Counted from the first letter of the stretch, positions 55,316 through 64,000 are shown. The stretch is DNA of 64,000 nt from Marivirga atlantica (GCF_016734805.1 NZ_JAERQG010000004.1:124001-188000), one strand, 5' to 3'. Notes: generated by a model from the letters alone, not told the origin. Numbers and translations are program-made.

Positions 55316-56290
55316 TTATTTTAGTTGCTTATAGATATCAGGACATTTACCTAAATACTTACGTTTCTCCTTTTGCTTGAAACTGAAGGTGTAGCTCAAG
55401 GTAAACTCATTTGTAGCACCAAAATTTGTGTTCGCCTCTGACAAGAAATAGTCGTAGCTGTACCCAAGACCTAACTGATTAAAGGATAAACCGGCAGTAA
55501 AAACCATCGCCTGGTTCACTCTGTACCAACTACCTAAAGTAAGTATATCGTTGCTCCAATAGGCACCAACATTCAAATAGTCGGAAGCACCTTGCTTTTC
55601 ATAAATCACGCTAGGCGTAATATTGAAGCTTTTTCTTCCGAAAAAATATTGTTGAAAGGTATAGGCTGCATGTAGGGTATAACGCACGGGAACTGCATTT
55701 TGTGATTCCGGATTAAATCTTTCTTTTGGTCTGTTAATATGATTAATATTAATTCCTGCTAATAAATTGTTTGAGGAAAATATAGCACCAACTCCTAAAT
55801 CAAACAAGCTATTATTGGCATTACCAAAACGCTCCTCTGTCGGATAAGTATTATTGCTTCCTGATCGCATCTGGTCTTCAAATACCAGGTTACTCCAGTC
55901 AAAACGCTTCTGGAAATAATTAGCTGAAAGACCAAAACCTATCATTTGATTTCTGTTTAATACCAATCTGTGAGATAAAGAAATACCGGCTTTAGCATTT
56001 TTAATTACACCATCCATTTGAATGTCATTCAATGCCTGCAAAGCCATACCCGAACTTTCACCCAAAGGCATATCATATGAAAAGGAGGTAGTAGTGTAAG
56101 CACTAAGTTGAGCCCATTGCCTTCTATGCGCAATTACCGCTCTTGATTGGCCTGTTGAACCAGCAAAAGCAGGGTTCAGAAATACAGGGTTAGCGTAAAA
56201 CTGTGAGAAATAGGCATCCTGCGCCTGAAGATGGCGTGGCAGAATCACCATTAATAAATAAAGGATTAATAATTTAAGTAGAGTCTTCAT
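55316..56290 (-). CDS. PorP/SprF-family type IX secretion membrane protein
   Basis: This 324-residue protein has a signal peptide (about 1-24, ending LQAQ) and the family start DAYFSQFYANPVFLNPAFAG with SRAVIAHRRQWAQLSAYTT. PorP/SprF proteins are outer-membrane barrels that help deliver type B cargo, and each is often paired with a large surface adhesin. Here the large cadherin-repeat gene is 52 kb away and no type B cargo is adjacent. It is followed by the thiolase operon and preceded by a lipoprotein gene. A near-consensus TACTATTG box lies 22 bases upstream. Confidence 0.92.
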   Translation of the reverse strand: MKTLLKLLILYLLMVILPRHLQAQDAYFSQFYANPVFLNPAFAGSTGQSRAVIAHRRQWAQLSAYTTTSFSYDMPLGESSGMALQALNDIQMDGVIKNAKAGISLSHRLVLNRNQMIGFGLSANYFQKRFDWSNLVFEDQMRSGSNNTYPTEERFGNANNSLFDLGVGAIFSSNNLLAGININHINRPKERFNPESQNAVPVRYTLHAAYTFQQYFFGRKSFNITPSVIYEKQGASDYLNVGAYWSNDILTLGSWYRVNQAMVFTAGLSFNQLGLGYSYDYFLSEANTNFGATNEFTLSYTFSFKQKEKRKYLGKCPDIYKQLK

Positions 56291-56403
56291 CGGTTTTTAT
56301 TTTACAATAGTAAAATTGATGAATAACCCACTTCTAAACATCAGGATATAACTTAAACCAAAATTTAGGTAAATCCCTTAGCCTCAATCAGCTATAAATA
56401 AAA

Positions 56404-56429
56404 AAGTCCTGACGCTCGCGCCAGGACTT
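56404..56429 (-). terminator. Terminator after the lipoprotein gene
   Basis: On the minus strand a 9-bp stem (GTCCTGGCG/CGTCAGGAC, one G-U) closes on a CGAG tetraloop and is followed by six T. It lies 33 bases after the lipoprotein stop. Confidence 0.88.
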
Positions 56430-56462
56430 AACAAACCAAAATTTAAACAAACAAATTCTCTT

Positions 56463-57233
56463 TTATGAAGTCCAGTTGATTGTTTCAACTGCTACTCCAT
56501 CACTATAAGTAATGTATGTACCTTCTGTACCAGCCGCATTCCAGATAATTTGAGAAGTTATTATAGATTGACTTGAGCTATTGATTTCATATATACCCAA
56601 AGATCCTGAACCATCTGAAGCTATATTAAAAATCACCTTTTCATTGCTAGAACTCCATGTCATATTAAATGACCCATCTACAAATTCCTCCCAATTGTAT
56701 GAAAATAAAACACCACTATTTTCTTCTAAACCGTACCAGCTTAGGCTACCTACTCTTAAATCGCCTTTGCTTTCTCTTCCCTCCAATAGTTTGTAATAAT
56801 TATCTGAATTGTATTTGTAGAATATCTCAAATACATAATCATCATTATCTTCACTTAGTTGATAGGCATAAGTGACTGAATTAACACCGTCACTCGCTGT
56901 CCATGTATATACACGGAATGAAGCTGCAGTTCTTTCATTAACTCCTGTGATGGGTGTAGTGCTATACTCGGCACCTTCAGGAACTTGAAAATAGCCATTA
57001 TAAGTAGTTAAAGCATTTACAGATGCCGCAAAACCGTTTACAATTGCTGTATATTGATTTGATGAGTTTTGCATAGCTGATGGCAACTCAACTGGCGGAT
57101 TTTGCGCGTCAAACTCTAAAGCTTCAATTGGATCTTCCTCTTCCGGAGCTACTTCATCATCTGATTTACAAGCAAAAAGTGCTATAAAAATTAAGCTTAA
57201 CAGGCTTAGTCTGAGTGATTTTAATTTTAACAT
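56463..57233 (-). CDS. Hypothetical lipoprotein
   Basis: This 256-residue lipoprotein has the lipobox LFACKS (Cys 22), followed by a very acidic spacer (DDEVAPEEEDPIEALEFD). The body is a beta-sandwich-like region with several Ser/Asn/Tyr-rich strands and ends in VETINWTS. No family is recognised. It is monocistronic, with its own promoter and terminator, and is expected on the outer-membrane surface or inner leaflet; Bacteroidota lipoproteins with an acidic +2 region are often surface exposed. Confidence 0.75.
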   Translation of the reverse strand: MLKLKSLRLSLLSLIFIALFACKSDDEVAPEEEDPIEALEFDAQNPPVELPSAMQNSSNQYTAIVNGFAASVNALTTYNGYFQVPEGAEYSTTPITGVNERTAASFRVYTWTASDGVNSVTYAYQLSEDNDDYVFEIFYKYNSDNYYKLLEGRESKGDLRVGSLSWYGLEENSGVLFSYNWEEFVDGSFNMTWSSSNEKVIFNIASDGSGSLGIYEINSSSQSIITSQIIWNAAGTEGTYITYSDGVAVETINWTS

Positions 57234-57258
57234 ATCTTGAATTTCTAAATTGATGAAT

Positions 57259-57266
57259 CAAATATA
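57259..57266 (-). promoter_or_regulatory. -7 promoter box (TATATTTG) for the lipoprotein gene
   Basis: The minus strand reads TATATTTG with TTTA (3 of 4 to TTTG) exactly 19 bases upstream. The predicted leader is about 20 bases. Confidence 0.65.
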
Positions 57267-57333
57267 ACAGAAAGAAATTTTACATTAAAATAATTACAAT
57301 TTTTATTTTAATTTTTATGTTTTACCTATCTAA

Positions 57334-58032
57334 TTATTTAAGCTTATACCTAAAGCCAAATCCAATATTCAGATAACCTCCTTTATCAATTATGGTATTA
57401 CTTTGCATACGTTGAAAATCTTGGTATTCACTAATTCTTGTTCTTTCAAGCTCTTTTAATCCATGCATTAAGCCAATTGTGTTATAAATTGACCATTTAT
57501 TAGTTAGATTGAATTCTAGTCCTATGGCTGTTTCTAACAAACCATAGCTCTTATTGTAACGCTTCTCTATAGTGTAACCATCACCAGTGCTTCCTATAAA
57601 TTCTAACGCTTTGTAAGAATTAGGATTAAACCCAATATGATAGCCTAAGGTGGTATTAAGGAACAGTTTATCTTTAAGCAAGGCAATTTTTGAATTGATC
57701 CGCAAAGGAATTTGAAACCTACTTAAAATGGATAAATTGGTGCCTGATGTATTATTTTCATCAATTCTGATAATATAACCGGTTGAAAATGGCTTGTAGG
57801 TAAAACCTGTTTCAATTGAGATCAAACTATTTAATTGATAGCCTATATTAAAGGTGGTAGCTGGTTCAACAAAATGTGGGTAAGGCGGTTCTATTGAGCT
57901 CTCCGGATTACTTAAGGTGTACTGATCTTGTACTATAGAAGCTTCTAACCCTATATAAAGCTTATTCTGTGCTTTTACAGCGTACTTTACTACAAAGACA
58001 CTAATGAATAATATAAATAATTTGGTTCTCAT
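57334..58032 (-). CDS. Outer-membrane barrel paralog, copy 1
   Basis: This 232-residue protein has a signal peptide (about 1-22, ending KAQN) and repeated amphipathic strands: KLYIGLEASIVQDQY, LISIETGFTYKPFSTGY, FQIPLRINSKIAL and the last strand YLNIGFGFRYKLK. It belongs to the same family as the two proteins encoded downstream (58052-59576), with about 30% identity by eye. The gene starts 19 bases after copy 2, so they are probably cotranscribed. The role is unknown. Confidence 0.78.
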   Translation of the reverse strand: MRTKLFILFISVFVVKYAVKAQNKLYIGLEASIVQDQYTLSNPESSIEPPYPHFVEPATTFNIGYQLNSLISIETGFTYKPFSTGYIIRIDENNTSGTNLSILSRFQIPLRINSKIALLKDKLFLNTTLGYHIGFNPNSYKALEFIGSTGDGYTIEKRYNKSYGLLETAIGLEFNLTNKWSIYNTIGLMHGLKELERTRISEYQDFQRMQSNTIIDKGGYLNIGFGFRYKLK

Positions 58033-58051
58033 TTTAGTTGATTCGTTTAGG

Positions 58052-58783
58052 TTAAACTTTCTGGTTCTTTGATTTTCCTAAATTCATCTTCAAACCAAAG
58101 GTGAAAGCATTATAACTACCATTATTAATTACAGTATTTGATTCGGATACACCATTACTATTTTCATACTGCACATTATGCCTGCTAATCGTTTGTTGTC
58201 CCATTAATAAAGCAAAATTCCCATAAACTGACCATCTTTTATCGATTGAATAATTAAGCCCAAGACCTGCCTCAACTAAATCGTAGATGTTCGTGTAAAC
58301 TTGCCTAAAGGCAGATACATTTTCATTATATCCTGAAGAATTACCTTGACTGCCATAAGAAAATTCGGTTAATGGTTGTATAATTTCTCCTGACTCACCA
58401 TAATGATAAGCTACACTCGGCTGTAGAAAAAGCTTTCTTTTAATAATTGCAATATTTGATTTTATTCTAATTGGTATTTGAATTCTATTTCCTGAAGTAT
58501 AACCTCCTGCATGTTTAGAGGTAGAGTAACCATCATAAAAAGATTTAGATATCAATCCTGTTTCCAGATGTAACCAGTTAAATACTTCATAACCTAGCAA
58601 TAAACTCACTGCCGGTGCCTCGATATAAGATAAATCAGGCCCTTTGATTCGGTTTGAATACGAAGTTATGGCTTTGTCTTTGGTAGCCATAAACTCAAAA
58701 GCCGTATAAAACTTACCCTGTGCATTAAGTCTAGAAAAAGATAATAGACCGATGAGCACAAATACTAATGCTTTAATTTTCAT
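58052..58783 (-). CDS. Outer-membrane barrel paralog, copy 2
   Basis: This 243-residue protein begins MKIKALVFVLIGLLSFS, with a signal peptide ending LNAQ (about residue 21). The barrel pattern matches its neighbours: FNWLHLETGLISKSFYDGY, IQIPIRIKSNIAIIKRKLFL, GLGLNYSIDKRWSVYGNFAL and a last strand FTFGLKMNLG. A 92-bp leader including the first eight codons is almost identical to that of copy 3. It is followed by copy 1 after 19 bases. Confidence 0.78.
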   Translation of the reverse strand: MKIKALVFVLIGLLSFSRLNAQGKFYTAFEFMATKDKAITSYSNRIKGPDLSYIEAPAVSLLLGYEVFNWLHLETGLISKSFYDGYSTSKHAGGYTSGNRIQIPIRIKSNIAIIKRKLFLQPSVAYHYGESGEIIQPLTEFSYGSQGNSSGYNENVSAFRQVYTNIYDLVEAGLGLNYSIDKRWSVYGNFALLMGQQTISRHNVQYENSNGVSESNTVINNGSYNAFTFGLKMNLGKSKNQKV

Positions 58784-58852
58784 AGTGGTTGATAGTTAAG
58801 TGTGAATGTTTTTTTTAACTATCTATTAACTGATCGGATAATTGATAAATTG
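58761..58852 (-). repeat. Duplicated leader, copy A (in front of barrel paralog 2)
   Basis: These 92 bases include the first 23 coding bases of copy 2. They are identical to the copy at 59554-59646 except for one base change and one extra T in a T-tract. The leader contains a hairpin GATAGTTAA/TTAACTATC (58791-58823) that ends seven bases before the ATG. Confidence 0.9.
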
Positions 58853-58868
58853 TACTCCCTATGGAAAT

Positions 58869-59576
58869 TTAAATCAATTTCTTTAAATTATTAAGGCGAT
58901 AGCAGAAACCGAGTGCCATATTTATGTAGTTACCTTTATCTATAAAGACATTGCTATCAACTTTCTCATTCCCTTCATATTCACTAATAGATGTGCGTTC
59001 TACTTGGCTAAAGCCCTGCATCAAAGAAATGGCACAGTAAAGAGACCAATCATCAGCAATTTGATAACTGATACCTGTTCTGATTTCAACAAGATGGTAG
59101 TTTGTATTACTGTCTCTATTGATAACAAAAGTCTTTTCCCCTGCCGAAATCCTTTCACTTCTAATATTATCGTTAGGATTAAAGCCTAAATGGTATGCCA
59201 GGGAGGCATCAAAAAATAATTTTTCATTATTCAGATTTGTATGGATGTTTAATCTAATTGGAATCTGATATCTATTTATCACCTCCTCATTGGTAGCCTG
59301 AATTGTTCTTTCATCTATAATCACTCTAAATCCATTGGTATAGGGCTTATGTATAATACCTGATTCTACAGATAAATAAGGCTTAAATTGATGGCCAAAG
59401 TATAAAGAGGTTGAAATGTTTGAGTAGGCCGTAGGTTGTGTAATATTACTATCGAAATTTTTAGTTTCTACCCGGTCGATTACGTGTGATAGATCTGCTT
59501 TTAAATAAAGATTGCTCTGAGCATTTAAGCGTATGCAGGCAAACAGGCTAACGAATACTAATGCTTTAATTTTCAT
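58869..59576 (-). CDS. Outer-membrane barrel paralog, copy 3
   Basis: This 235-residue protein has the start MKIKALVFVSLFACIRLNAQ (signal peptide ending at about residue 20) and barrel strands LYLKADLSHVIDRVE, LSVESGIIHKPYTNGF, QIPIRLNIHTNLNNEKLFF, LVEIRTGISYQIADDWSLY and the last strand INMALGFCYRLN. It is the most upstream member of the three-gene array. It is separated from copy 2 by 85 bases that hold the duplicated leader, so it is probably transcribed separately. Confidence 0.78.
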   Translation of the reverse strand: MKIKALVFVSLFACIRLNAQSNLYLKADLSHVIDRVETKNFDSNITQPTAYSNISTSLYFGHQFKPYLSVESGIIHKPYTNGFRVIIDERTIQATNEEVINRYQIPIRLNIHTNLNNEKLFFDASLAYHLGFNPNDNIRSERISAGEKTFVINRDSNTNYHLVEIRTGISYQIADDWSLYCAISLMQGFSQVERTSISEYEGNEKVDSNVFIDKGNYINMALGFCYRLNNLKKLI

Positions 59577-59646
59577 AGTGGTTGATAGTTAAGTGTGGAT
59601 GTTTTTTTTTAACTATCTATTAACTGATCGGATAATTGATAAATTG
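59554..59646 (-). repeat. Duplicated leader, copy B (in front of barrel paralog 3)
   Basis: The second copy of the leader described at 58761-58852, with the same hairpin (GATAGTTAA 59584-59592, TTAACTATC 59609-59617) and the same first eight codons. Confidence 0.9.
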
Positions 59647-59699
59647 CCTAACCCTATAAAAATAGATTAAATATTTTTCAACCTCTGGTTGAAATAAAA

Positions 59700-59724
59700 G
59701 ATCCCCGCTTTCGCGAGGATGACG
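59700..59724. repeat. Palindromic REP-like repeat, unit 1
   Basis: ATCCCCGC/GCGAGGAT forms an 8-bp stem with one mismatch and a TTTC loop, followed by GACG. The GATTCCCGCnnnnGCGGGAATGACG type of unit is a common interspersed repeat in Bacteroidota. Confidence 0.65.
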
Positions 59725-59753
59725 TTCTAAGGGAATTAAGATATGCGTTTTGA

Positions 59754-59780
59754 CGTCATTCCCTTGAAAAAGGGAATCTC
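59754..59780. repeat. Palindromic REP-like repeat, unit 2, inverted
   Basis: CGTCATTCCCTT and AAGGGAAT form a stem; the CGTCA end shows that this unit faces unit 1 in the opposite direction, 30 bases away, as in paired palindromic elements. Confidence 0.6.
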
Positions 59781-59813
59781 AGAAAATCTGATTGAAAATT
59801 TCTTTATGAGGTA

Positions 59814-59993
59814 CTAATCTCTCTTACTATTTTCAGATAATAGATAAACACCGAGACCACCGTTAAATAGCGGACCAATTAAACCGAAAATTGAAAAGGG
59901 ACTAATTTCTGCTTGCCACTCATAGATGTTTACTGCCAACCATATGAAGTTGATTAAAATAAGTAAATAAGCTAAGGTTCTTTTCCCAAACAT
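59814..59993 (-). CDS. Small membrane protein of 59 residues
   Basis: An open frame from the ATG at 59993 (MFGKRTLAYLLILI) to a TAG encodes 59 residues with two hydrophobic segments (about 7-22 and 34-52) joined by a short polar turn (YEWQAEIS). The pattern of a two-helix hairpin with basic N-terminus and a charged C-terminal tail (SENSKRD) looks like a real small membrane protein, but there is no family I know. It lies alone between repeats and the nrdA terminator. Confidence 0.55.
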   Translation of the reverse strand: MFGKRTLAYLLILINFIWLAVNIYEWQAEISPFSIFGLIGPLFNGGLGVYLLSENSKRD

Positions 59994-60034
59994 GATAATT
60001 CTGTAATTAAGTTTTAAATTTTATTAGCATGAAA

Positions 60035-60060
60035 AAGCCACCCAATTTCTCAGGTGGCTT
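60035..60060 (-). terminator. Terminator after nrdA
   Basis: A perfect 8-bp stem AAGCCACC/GGTGGCTT with a 10-base loop, followed on the minus strand by TTTTT, lies 31 bases after the nrdA stop. Confidence 0.85.
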
Positions 60061-60090
60061 CAGGATATGAATAAATAAACGTGTATTAAA

Positions 60091-62586
60091 TTAAGATCCG
60101 CACATTTCGCAATTGTCAGGATCATCAAGTGAGCAGGCTACTTGCGCTGCCTTTAAAGCTGCTAAATCGTCTTCCGCAGTTTGTGCCTGAGGCGCATTAC
60201 CTGATGCAGGAGTGTTGCCCTGATTAGGAGCCGGACGATTCACTTTTGTTGCAGTATTAGTATTAATATCCTGCTGCGTATTCTCTTCCGGCTTTGGCTC
60301 TCCTAATTGTGATTTATCAACCGTGAACTGAATAGCACTTGTAGCAGCCTTCGATCTCAAGTAGTACATACCTGTTTTCAAGCCTTTCTTCCATGCGTAG
60401 AAATGCATTGAAGTCAACTTACCAAAGTTAGGATCTTGCATGAACAAGTTCATACTCTGCGACTGACAGATATAAGCTCCTCTATCTGCCGCCATATCAA
60501 TTACTGACTTCTGAGAAATCTCCCAAACAGTTTTGTATAGCTCCTTAATATGAGCAGGAATTTCAGGTATATCCTGAACAGAACCATTAGCTGCAATCAG
60601 CTTATTCTTCATGTTATCATTCCAGATACCAAGCTCAATTAAATCATGCATTAGGTGCTTATTCACTACTACAAACTCGCCAGACAAAGTTCTTCTGGTA
60701 TAGATGTTTGAAGTATAAGGCTCAAAACATTCGTTATTACCTAAAATCTGTGAAGTAGAAGCTGTTGGCATTGGCGCCACTAATAAGGAGTTACGCACAC
60801 CATGTTTCTTCACTTCTTGCTTCAGGCTAGTCCAATCCCATCTTTCAGTTGGCGTTACATTCCACATATCAAACTGGAAAATACCTTTTGATACCGGAGA
60901 GCCTTTATACGTTTGATAAGGACCTTCAGCAATAGCCAAATCCTTAGATGCTGACATAGCTGCAAAGTAGATCGTTTCAAATATCTCTTTATTCAGCTTG
61001 CGTGATTCTTCCGAATCAAACGGGAAACGCATCAATATAAAAGCATCAGCTAAGCCTTGAACACCTAAACCAATTGGTCTGTGGCGCATGTTTGAATTCT
61101 CAGCCTCTTTTACTGGATAATAGTTTACATCAATTACCTTATTCAGGTTTTTAGTTGCTGTATAGGTAATATCATATAACTTCTGGTGATCAAAATAAGG
61201 TGCTCCTTGCTCATCTTTATCAACAAACATTGGTAGCGCTATTGAGGCCAGGTTACAAACTGCCACTTCATCTTTAGAGGTATACTCCATAATCTCCGTA
61301 CATAGGTTTGAAGATTTGATAGTACCCAGATTCTTCTGATTAGATTTATTGTTTGCCGAGTCTTTATACAACATATAAGGCGTACCAGTCTCTATTTGAG
61401 ATTCTAACACCTCAAACCATAAATCCTGCGCTTTAATGGTTTTTCTACCTCTACCTTCACGCTCATATTTCTCGTAAAGCTTAGTGAAATCTTCACCGTA
61501 AGCCTCATCTAAACCTGGGGCTTCATTCGGATCGAATAGTGTCCAGTCTGCATTAGATTCAACTCTTTGCATGAACAAATCAGAAACCCAAAGGGCATAG
61601 AACAAATCTCTTGCTCTCATTTCTTCTTTACCATGATTCTTTTTCAAGTCAAGGAAATCGAAGATATCAGCATGCCAAGGCTCAAGATAAATCGCGAAAG
61701 AACCTTTACGTTTTCCACCACCTTGATCTACATAACGAGCAGTCATGTCGAAGTTTCTTAGCATAGGAACTATACCATTAGACACACCACCTGTCCCTTT
61801 GATATATGATCCTGTTGCTCTTACATTATGAATGCTTAAACCTATACCACCGGCTGACTGCGAGATTTTTGCTGTTTGTTTAAGTGTATCGTAAATACCA
61901 TCGATACTATCTTCCTGAATTGTTAACAAGAAGCATGAAGAGAGTTGAGGTTTAGGAGTACCCGCATTAAATAATGTTGGTGTAGCATGTGTAAACCATT
62001 TTTCTGACATTAAATTATAGGTGTTGATAGCTGCATCAATATCTTCACCATGGATACCAATTGCTACACGCATCAACATATGCTGCGGACGCTCAACAAT
62101 TTTACCATCAACCTTCATCAGGTAAGAACGCTCCAAAGTTTTGAATCCGAAGTAGTCGTATCCAAAATCTCTATCGTAAATAATAGCAGAATCTAACTGT
62201 GCAGCATGCTTTTTAATAATGCCGTAAGTTTCTTTCGAAAGTAGAGGAGCATTTTGCTCAGTTTTAGCATCTACATAAGTGTATAAACGCTTCATTGTAC
62301 TTGAAAAAGACTTTGAAGTAGTTTTATGTAGGTTTGATATAGCTATTCTGGCTGCAAGCTTAGCATAATCAGGGTGCTTTACCGTCATGGAAGCAGCTGT
62401 TTCAGCAGCCAGGTTATCAAGCTCCTGCGTGCTTACGCCATCGTAAATACCATTGATTACTTTACGAGCAACATCAATTGGTTGAATGTAATTTAAGTCC
62501 AGCCCATAGCATAGCTTTTCTATGCGGCTGGTAATTTTATCAAATTTAACGGACTCTCTTCTTCCGTCTCTTTTTAATACTAACAT
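60091..62586 (-). CDS. nrdA: Class Ia ribonucleotide reductase large subunit
   Basis: NrdA reduces ribonucleoside diphosphates to deoxyribonucleotides. The N-terminal ATP-cone (about 1-90, [16 protein letters not shown]) binds the activity effector. The catalytic domain holds the active-site cysteines in LSSCFLLTI and [11 protein letters not shown], the ACPTASTS-like [11 protein letters not shown] and the DPNFGKLTS segment. The C-terminal CEMCGS tail reduces the active site with thioredoxin or glutaredoxin. A long Asn/Pro/Thr-rich linker (about 770-815) lies before the tail. It follows nrdB by 109 bases. Confidence 0.97.
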   Translation of the reverse strand: MLVLKRDGRRESVKFDKITSRIEKLCYGLDLNYIQPIDVARKVINGIYDGVSTQELDNLAAETAASMTVKHPDYAKLAARIAISNLHKTTSKSFSSTMKRLYTYVDAKTEQNAPLLSKETYGIIKKHAAQLDSAIIYDRDFGYDYFGFKTLERSYLMKVDGKIVERPQHMLMRVAIGIHGEDIDAAINTYNLMSEKWFTHATPTLFNAGTPKPQLSSCFLLTIQEDSIDGIYDTLKQTAKISQSAGGIGLSIHNVRATGSYIKGTGGVSNGIVPMLRNFDMTARYVDQGGGKRKGSFAIYLEPWHADIFDFLDLKKNHGKEEMRARDLFYALWVSDLFMQRVESNADWTLFDPNEAPGLDEAYGEDFTKLYEKYEREGRGRKTIKAQDLWFEVLESQIETGTPYMLYKDSANNKSNQKNLGTIKSSNLCTEIMEYTSKDEVAVCNLASIALPMFVDKDEQGAPYFDHQKLYDITYTATKNLNKVIDVNYYPVKEAENSNMRHRPIGLGVQGLADAFILMRFPFDSEESRKLNKEIFETIYFAAMSASKDLAIAEGPYQTYKGSPVSKGIFQFDMWNVTPTERWDWTSLKQEVKKHGVRNSLLVAPMPTASTSQILGNNECFEPYTSNIYTRRTLSGEFVVVNKHLMHDLIELGIWNDNMKNKLIAANGSVQDIPEIPAHIKELYKTVWEISQKSVIDMAADRGAYICQSQSMNLFMQDPNFGKLTSMHFYAWKKGLKTGMYYLRSKAATSAIQFTVDKSQLGEPKPEENTQQDINTNTATKVNRPAPNQGNTPASGNAPQAQTAEDDLAALKAAQVACSLDDPDNCEMCGS

Positions 62587-62695
62587 GCTATTGTGGTGTT
62601 AATGGTTATTATAATTAGTATCGAGTATGGAGTAACTGGTATTGAGGTTACTTACACCCAATTTTGGTTCTTGACTTTTATTTCTAAAGTCTAGA

Positions 62696-63688
62696 TTAAA
62701 AATCTTCATCTAAAGAGAAGCGTGCTGTAGAATCATCATCCTTTTTCATCACTCCTGCTTTTTGATAATCTCCAACCCTCTTCTCAAAGAAGTTTGTTTT
62801 TCCCTGAAGGGAAATCATTTCCATGAAATCGAAAGGATTAGTCGCATTGTACACTTTTTTGCAACCCAGCTCTGAAAGCAATCTGTCGGCTACAAATTCA
62901 ATGTACTGTCTCATTAATTCAGCATTCATTCCAATAAGGTTTACAGGTAATGAATCTGTTACAAATTCCTGCTCAATTTTTACAGCATCAATAATGATAT
63001 CCGTTATAGTTTGCTCAGGAAGTTTATTTACAAGGTGGTTGTTGTATAACAAACATGCAAAATCACAATGAAGGCCTTCATCTCTTGAGATTAACTCATT
63101 TGAAAAAGTAAGCCCTGGCATAAGGCCCCTCTTCTTTAACCAGAAAATAGAACAGAAGCTACCTGAAAAGAAAATACCTTCAACTGCCGCAAAAGCGATC
63201 AATCTTTCCGCATAAGAACCTTCATCAATCCAACGTAAAGCCCAATCTGCTTTCTTCTTCACACAGTCCATCGTGTCTATCGCATTAAAAAGGCCACTCT
63301 TCTCTTTATTATCCTTTACATAAGTGTCTATTAATAAAGAGTAAGTTTCTGAGTGTACATTTTCCATCGCTATCTGGAAACCATAGAAAAATTTAGCTTC
63401 CGTATATTGTACTTCAGCTACAAAGTTTTCCGCTAAATTTTCATTAACAATACCATCGCTAGCTGCAAAGAAGGCCAAAACATGCTTAATAAAATGACGC
63501 TCATTATCAGTCATGTTATCCCAGTCCTTCATATCCTGGCTAAGATCAATTTCCTCCGCAGTCCAGAAGCTCGCTTCCGCCTTTTTATAGAAGTCCCAAA
63601 TATCAGGGTGTTGAATGGGAAAAAGTACAAAACGATTTTTGTTCTCTTTTAAAATTGGTTCTTCCTGATTGGCTAATACCTCACTCAT
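62696..63688 (-). CDS. nrdB: Class Ia ribonucleotide reductase small subunit
   Basis: NrdB makes the tyrosyl radical at a di-iron centre. The 330-residue protein has the ligand motifs [55 protein letters not shown] and [16 protein letters not shown]. The C-terminal FSLDEDF is the peptide that docks on NrdA. Unlike E. coli, the small subunit gene comes first. A TTTG-N19-AATATTTG promoter lies 141 bases upstream and a DnaA box is next to it. Confidence 0.96.
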   Translation of the reverse strand: MSEVLANQEEPILKENKNRFVLFPIQHPDIWDFYKKAEASFWTAEEIDLSQDMKDWDNMTDNERHFIKHVLAFFAASDGIVNENLAENFVAEVQYTEAKFFYGFQIAMENVHSETYSLLIDTYVKDNKEKSGLFNAIDTMDCVKKKADWALRWIDEGSYAERLIAFAAVEGIFFSGSFCSIFWLKKRGLMPGLTFSNELISRDEGLHCDFACLLYNNHLVNKLPEQTITDIIIDAVKIEQEFVTDSLPVNLIGMNAELMRQYIEFVADRLLSELGCKKVYNATNPFDFMEMISLQGKTNFFEKRVGDYQKAGVMKKDDDSTARFSLDEDF

Positions 63689-63828
63689 CTCTATAATTTT
63701 TTTTGATCGTTAAAACTTTACAAAAAACCGAGGAGATAATTTCACTAATAATTTCTGTACAAGACAGTTAGCAAAAATTACAGGCTGGGACACGCTGAAA
63801 AACTCCCCCTATTTGTTTTCTGTGTTTA

Positions 63829-63859
63829 CAAATATTAAGAATGAGTGACTAAATTCAAA
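63829..63859 (-). promoter_or_regulatory. Promoter of nrdB (TTTG-N19-AATATTTG)
   Basis: On the minus strand TTTG (63859-63856) and AATATTTG (63836-63829) are separated by exactly 19 bases; only the first T of TAnnTTTG is changed. The predicted start near 63822 gives a leader of about 134 bases. The 312 bases upstream of nrdB hold this promoter and the DnaA boxes and no gene. Confidence 0.65.
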
Positions 63860-63884
63860 GCCCAAAAAGTTACGTACACAAGTA

Positions 63885-63893
63885 TGTGGATAA
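63885..63893 (-). promoter_or_regulatory. DnaA box (TTATCCACA) upstream of nrdB
   Basis: The minus strand reads TTATCCACA, a perfect match to the DnaA box. It lies 26 bases upstream of the -33 element of nrdB. A one-mismatch box TTTTCCAC(A) starts at 63993 and runs off the window edge in the opposite direction. Confidence 0.6.
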
Positions 63894-64000
63894 GTCCTTA
63901 AGTGTCTAAAATACAATGATTTATATGTATTTATTTCAAGATAACTTCGGCTCTCAGAAAGTATATTTAGGGTTGCAATTATTTTTTAAAAGTTTTCCAC

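Noticed and set aside
62673-62691. Hairpin between nrdB and nrdA
   Set aside because: The stem is six base pairs and the minus strand has no T-tract after it, so it is not a terminator.
63877-63888. CACA-AGTA-TGTG dyad as an NrdR box
   Set aside because: It matches the NrdR consensus only in part and no second box at the usual distance was seen.

Overview
The window is chromosomal DNA of a low-GC, AT-rich member of the Bacteroidota, most likely of the Cytophagales/Cytophagia type. The evidence is a complete sprA (type IX secretion translocon), a PorE-type OmpA lipoprotein, a PorP/SprF protein, two proteins with a C-terminal type IX sorting domain, several Bacteroidota-restricted families (DUF4837, DUF4292), and promoters of the TTTG-N19-TAnnTTTG type instead of the Escherichia coli type. 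No insertion sequence, prophage, CRISPR array or rRNA operon was seen, so this looks like ordinary core chromosome with small variable patches.

Layout. 1-5.7 kb (minus strand) holds the 5' part of a large cadherin-repeat surface protein, its small upstream partner, free-methionine sulfoxide reductase and ribD. 5.7-11.6 kb is mixed: prmC, an SDR oxidoreductase, a LolC/E-like permease, the muramidase NamZ and a MASE1 histidine kinase. 11.7-35.1 kb is one long run of minus-strand genes: echA, flippase, dut, sugar nucleotidyltransferase, TPR protein, DUF4292 lipoprotein, EnvC-like protein, tatA, gatA, MltD-like lytic transglycosylase, DUF4837, maeB, ruvA, sprA, gcvH, vanZ, tonB. 35.4-38.6 kb (plus) holds two tandem type IX cargo paralogs and a beta-barrel protein. 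38.7-45.4 kb holds the PorE-like lipoprotein, a conserved protein of unknown function, and a divergent locus made of a secreted vWA protein facing an ECF sigma factor and an anti-sigma/TonB fusion. 45.4-50.1 kb holds two VOC proteins, a nitroreductase, a LolD-like ATPase, sucC, two tRNAs and a hypothetical protein. 50.3-55.2 kb is a minus-strand operon for amino-acid and peptide catabolism: thiolase, small membrane protein, DPP-IV peptidase, fumarylacetoacetase. 55.3-59.6 kb holds PorP/SprF, a lipoprotein and three tandem beta-barrel paralogs. 59.7-63.7 kb holds palindromic repeats, a 59-residue membrane protein and nrdB-nrdA.

Main threads. The type IX system is represented by the translocon, the envelope-associated PorE and PorP proteins, and cargo. 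Cell-wall turnover is represented by NamZ, the lytic transglycosylase and the EnvC-like activator. The most system-like locus is 41.5-45.4 kb: the sigma factor, a membrane anti-sigma/TonB fusion and a secreted vWA protein carry matching CarboxypepD_reg modules on the two divergent arms. The most testable regulatory signals are a DnaA box just upstream of the predicted nrdB promoter, a 92-bp leader duplicated almost exactly in front of two diverged barrel genes, and several TAnnTTTG boxes placed 4-5 bases before start codons, which suggests leaderless mRNAs.
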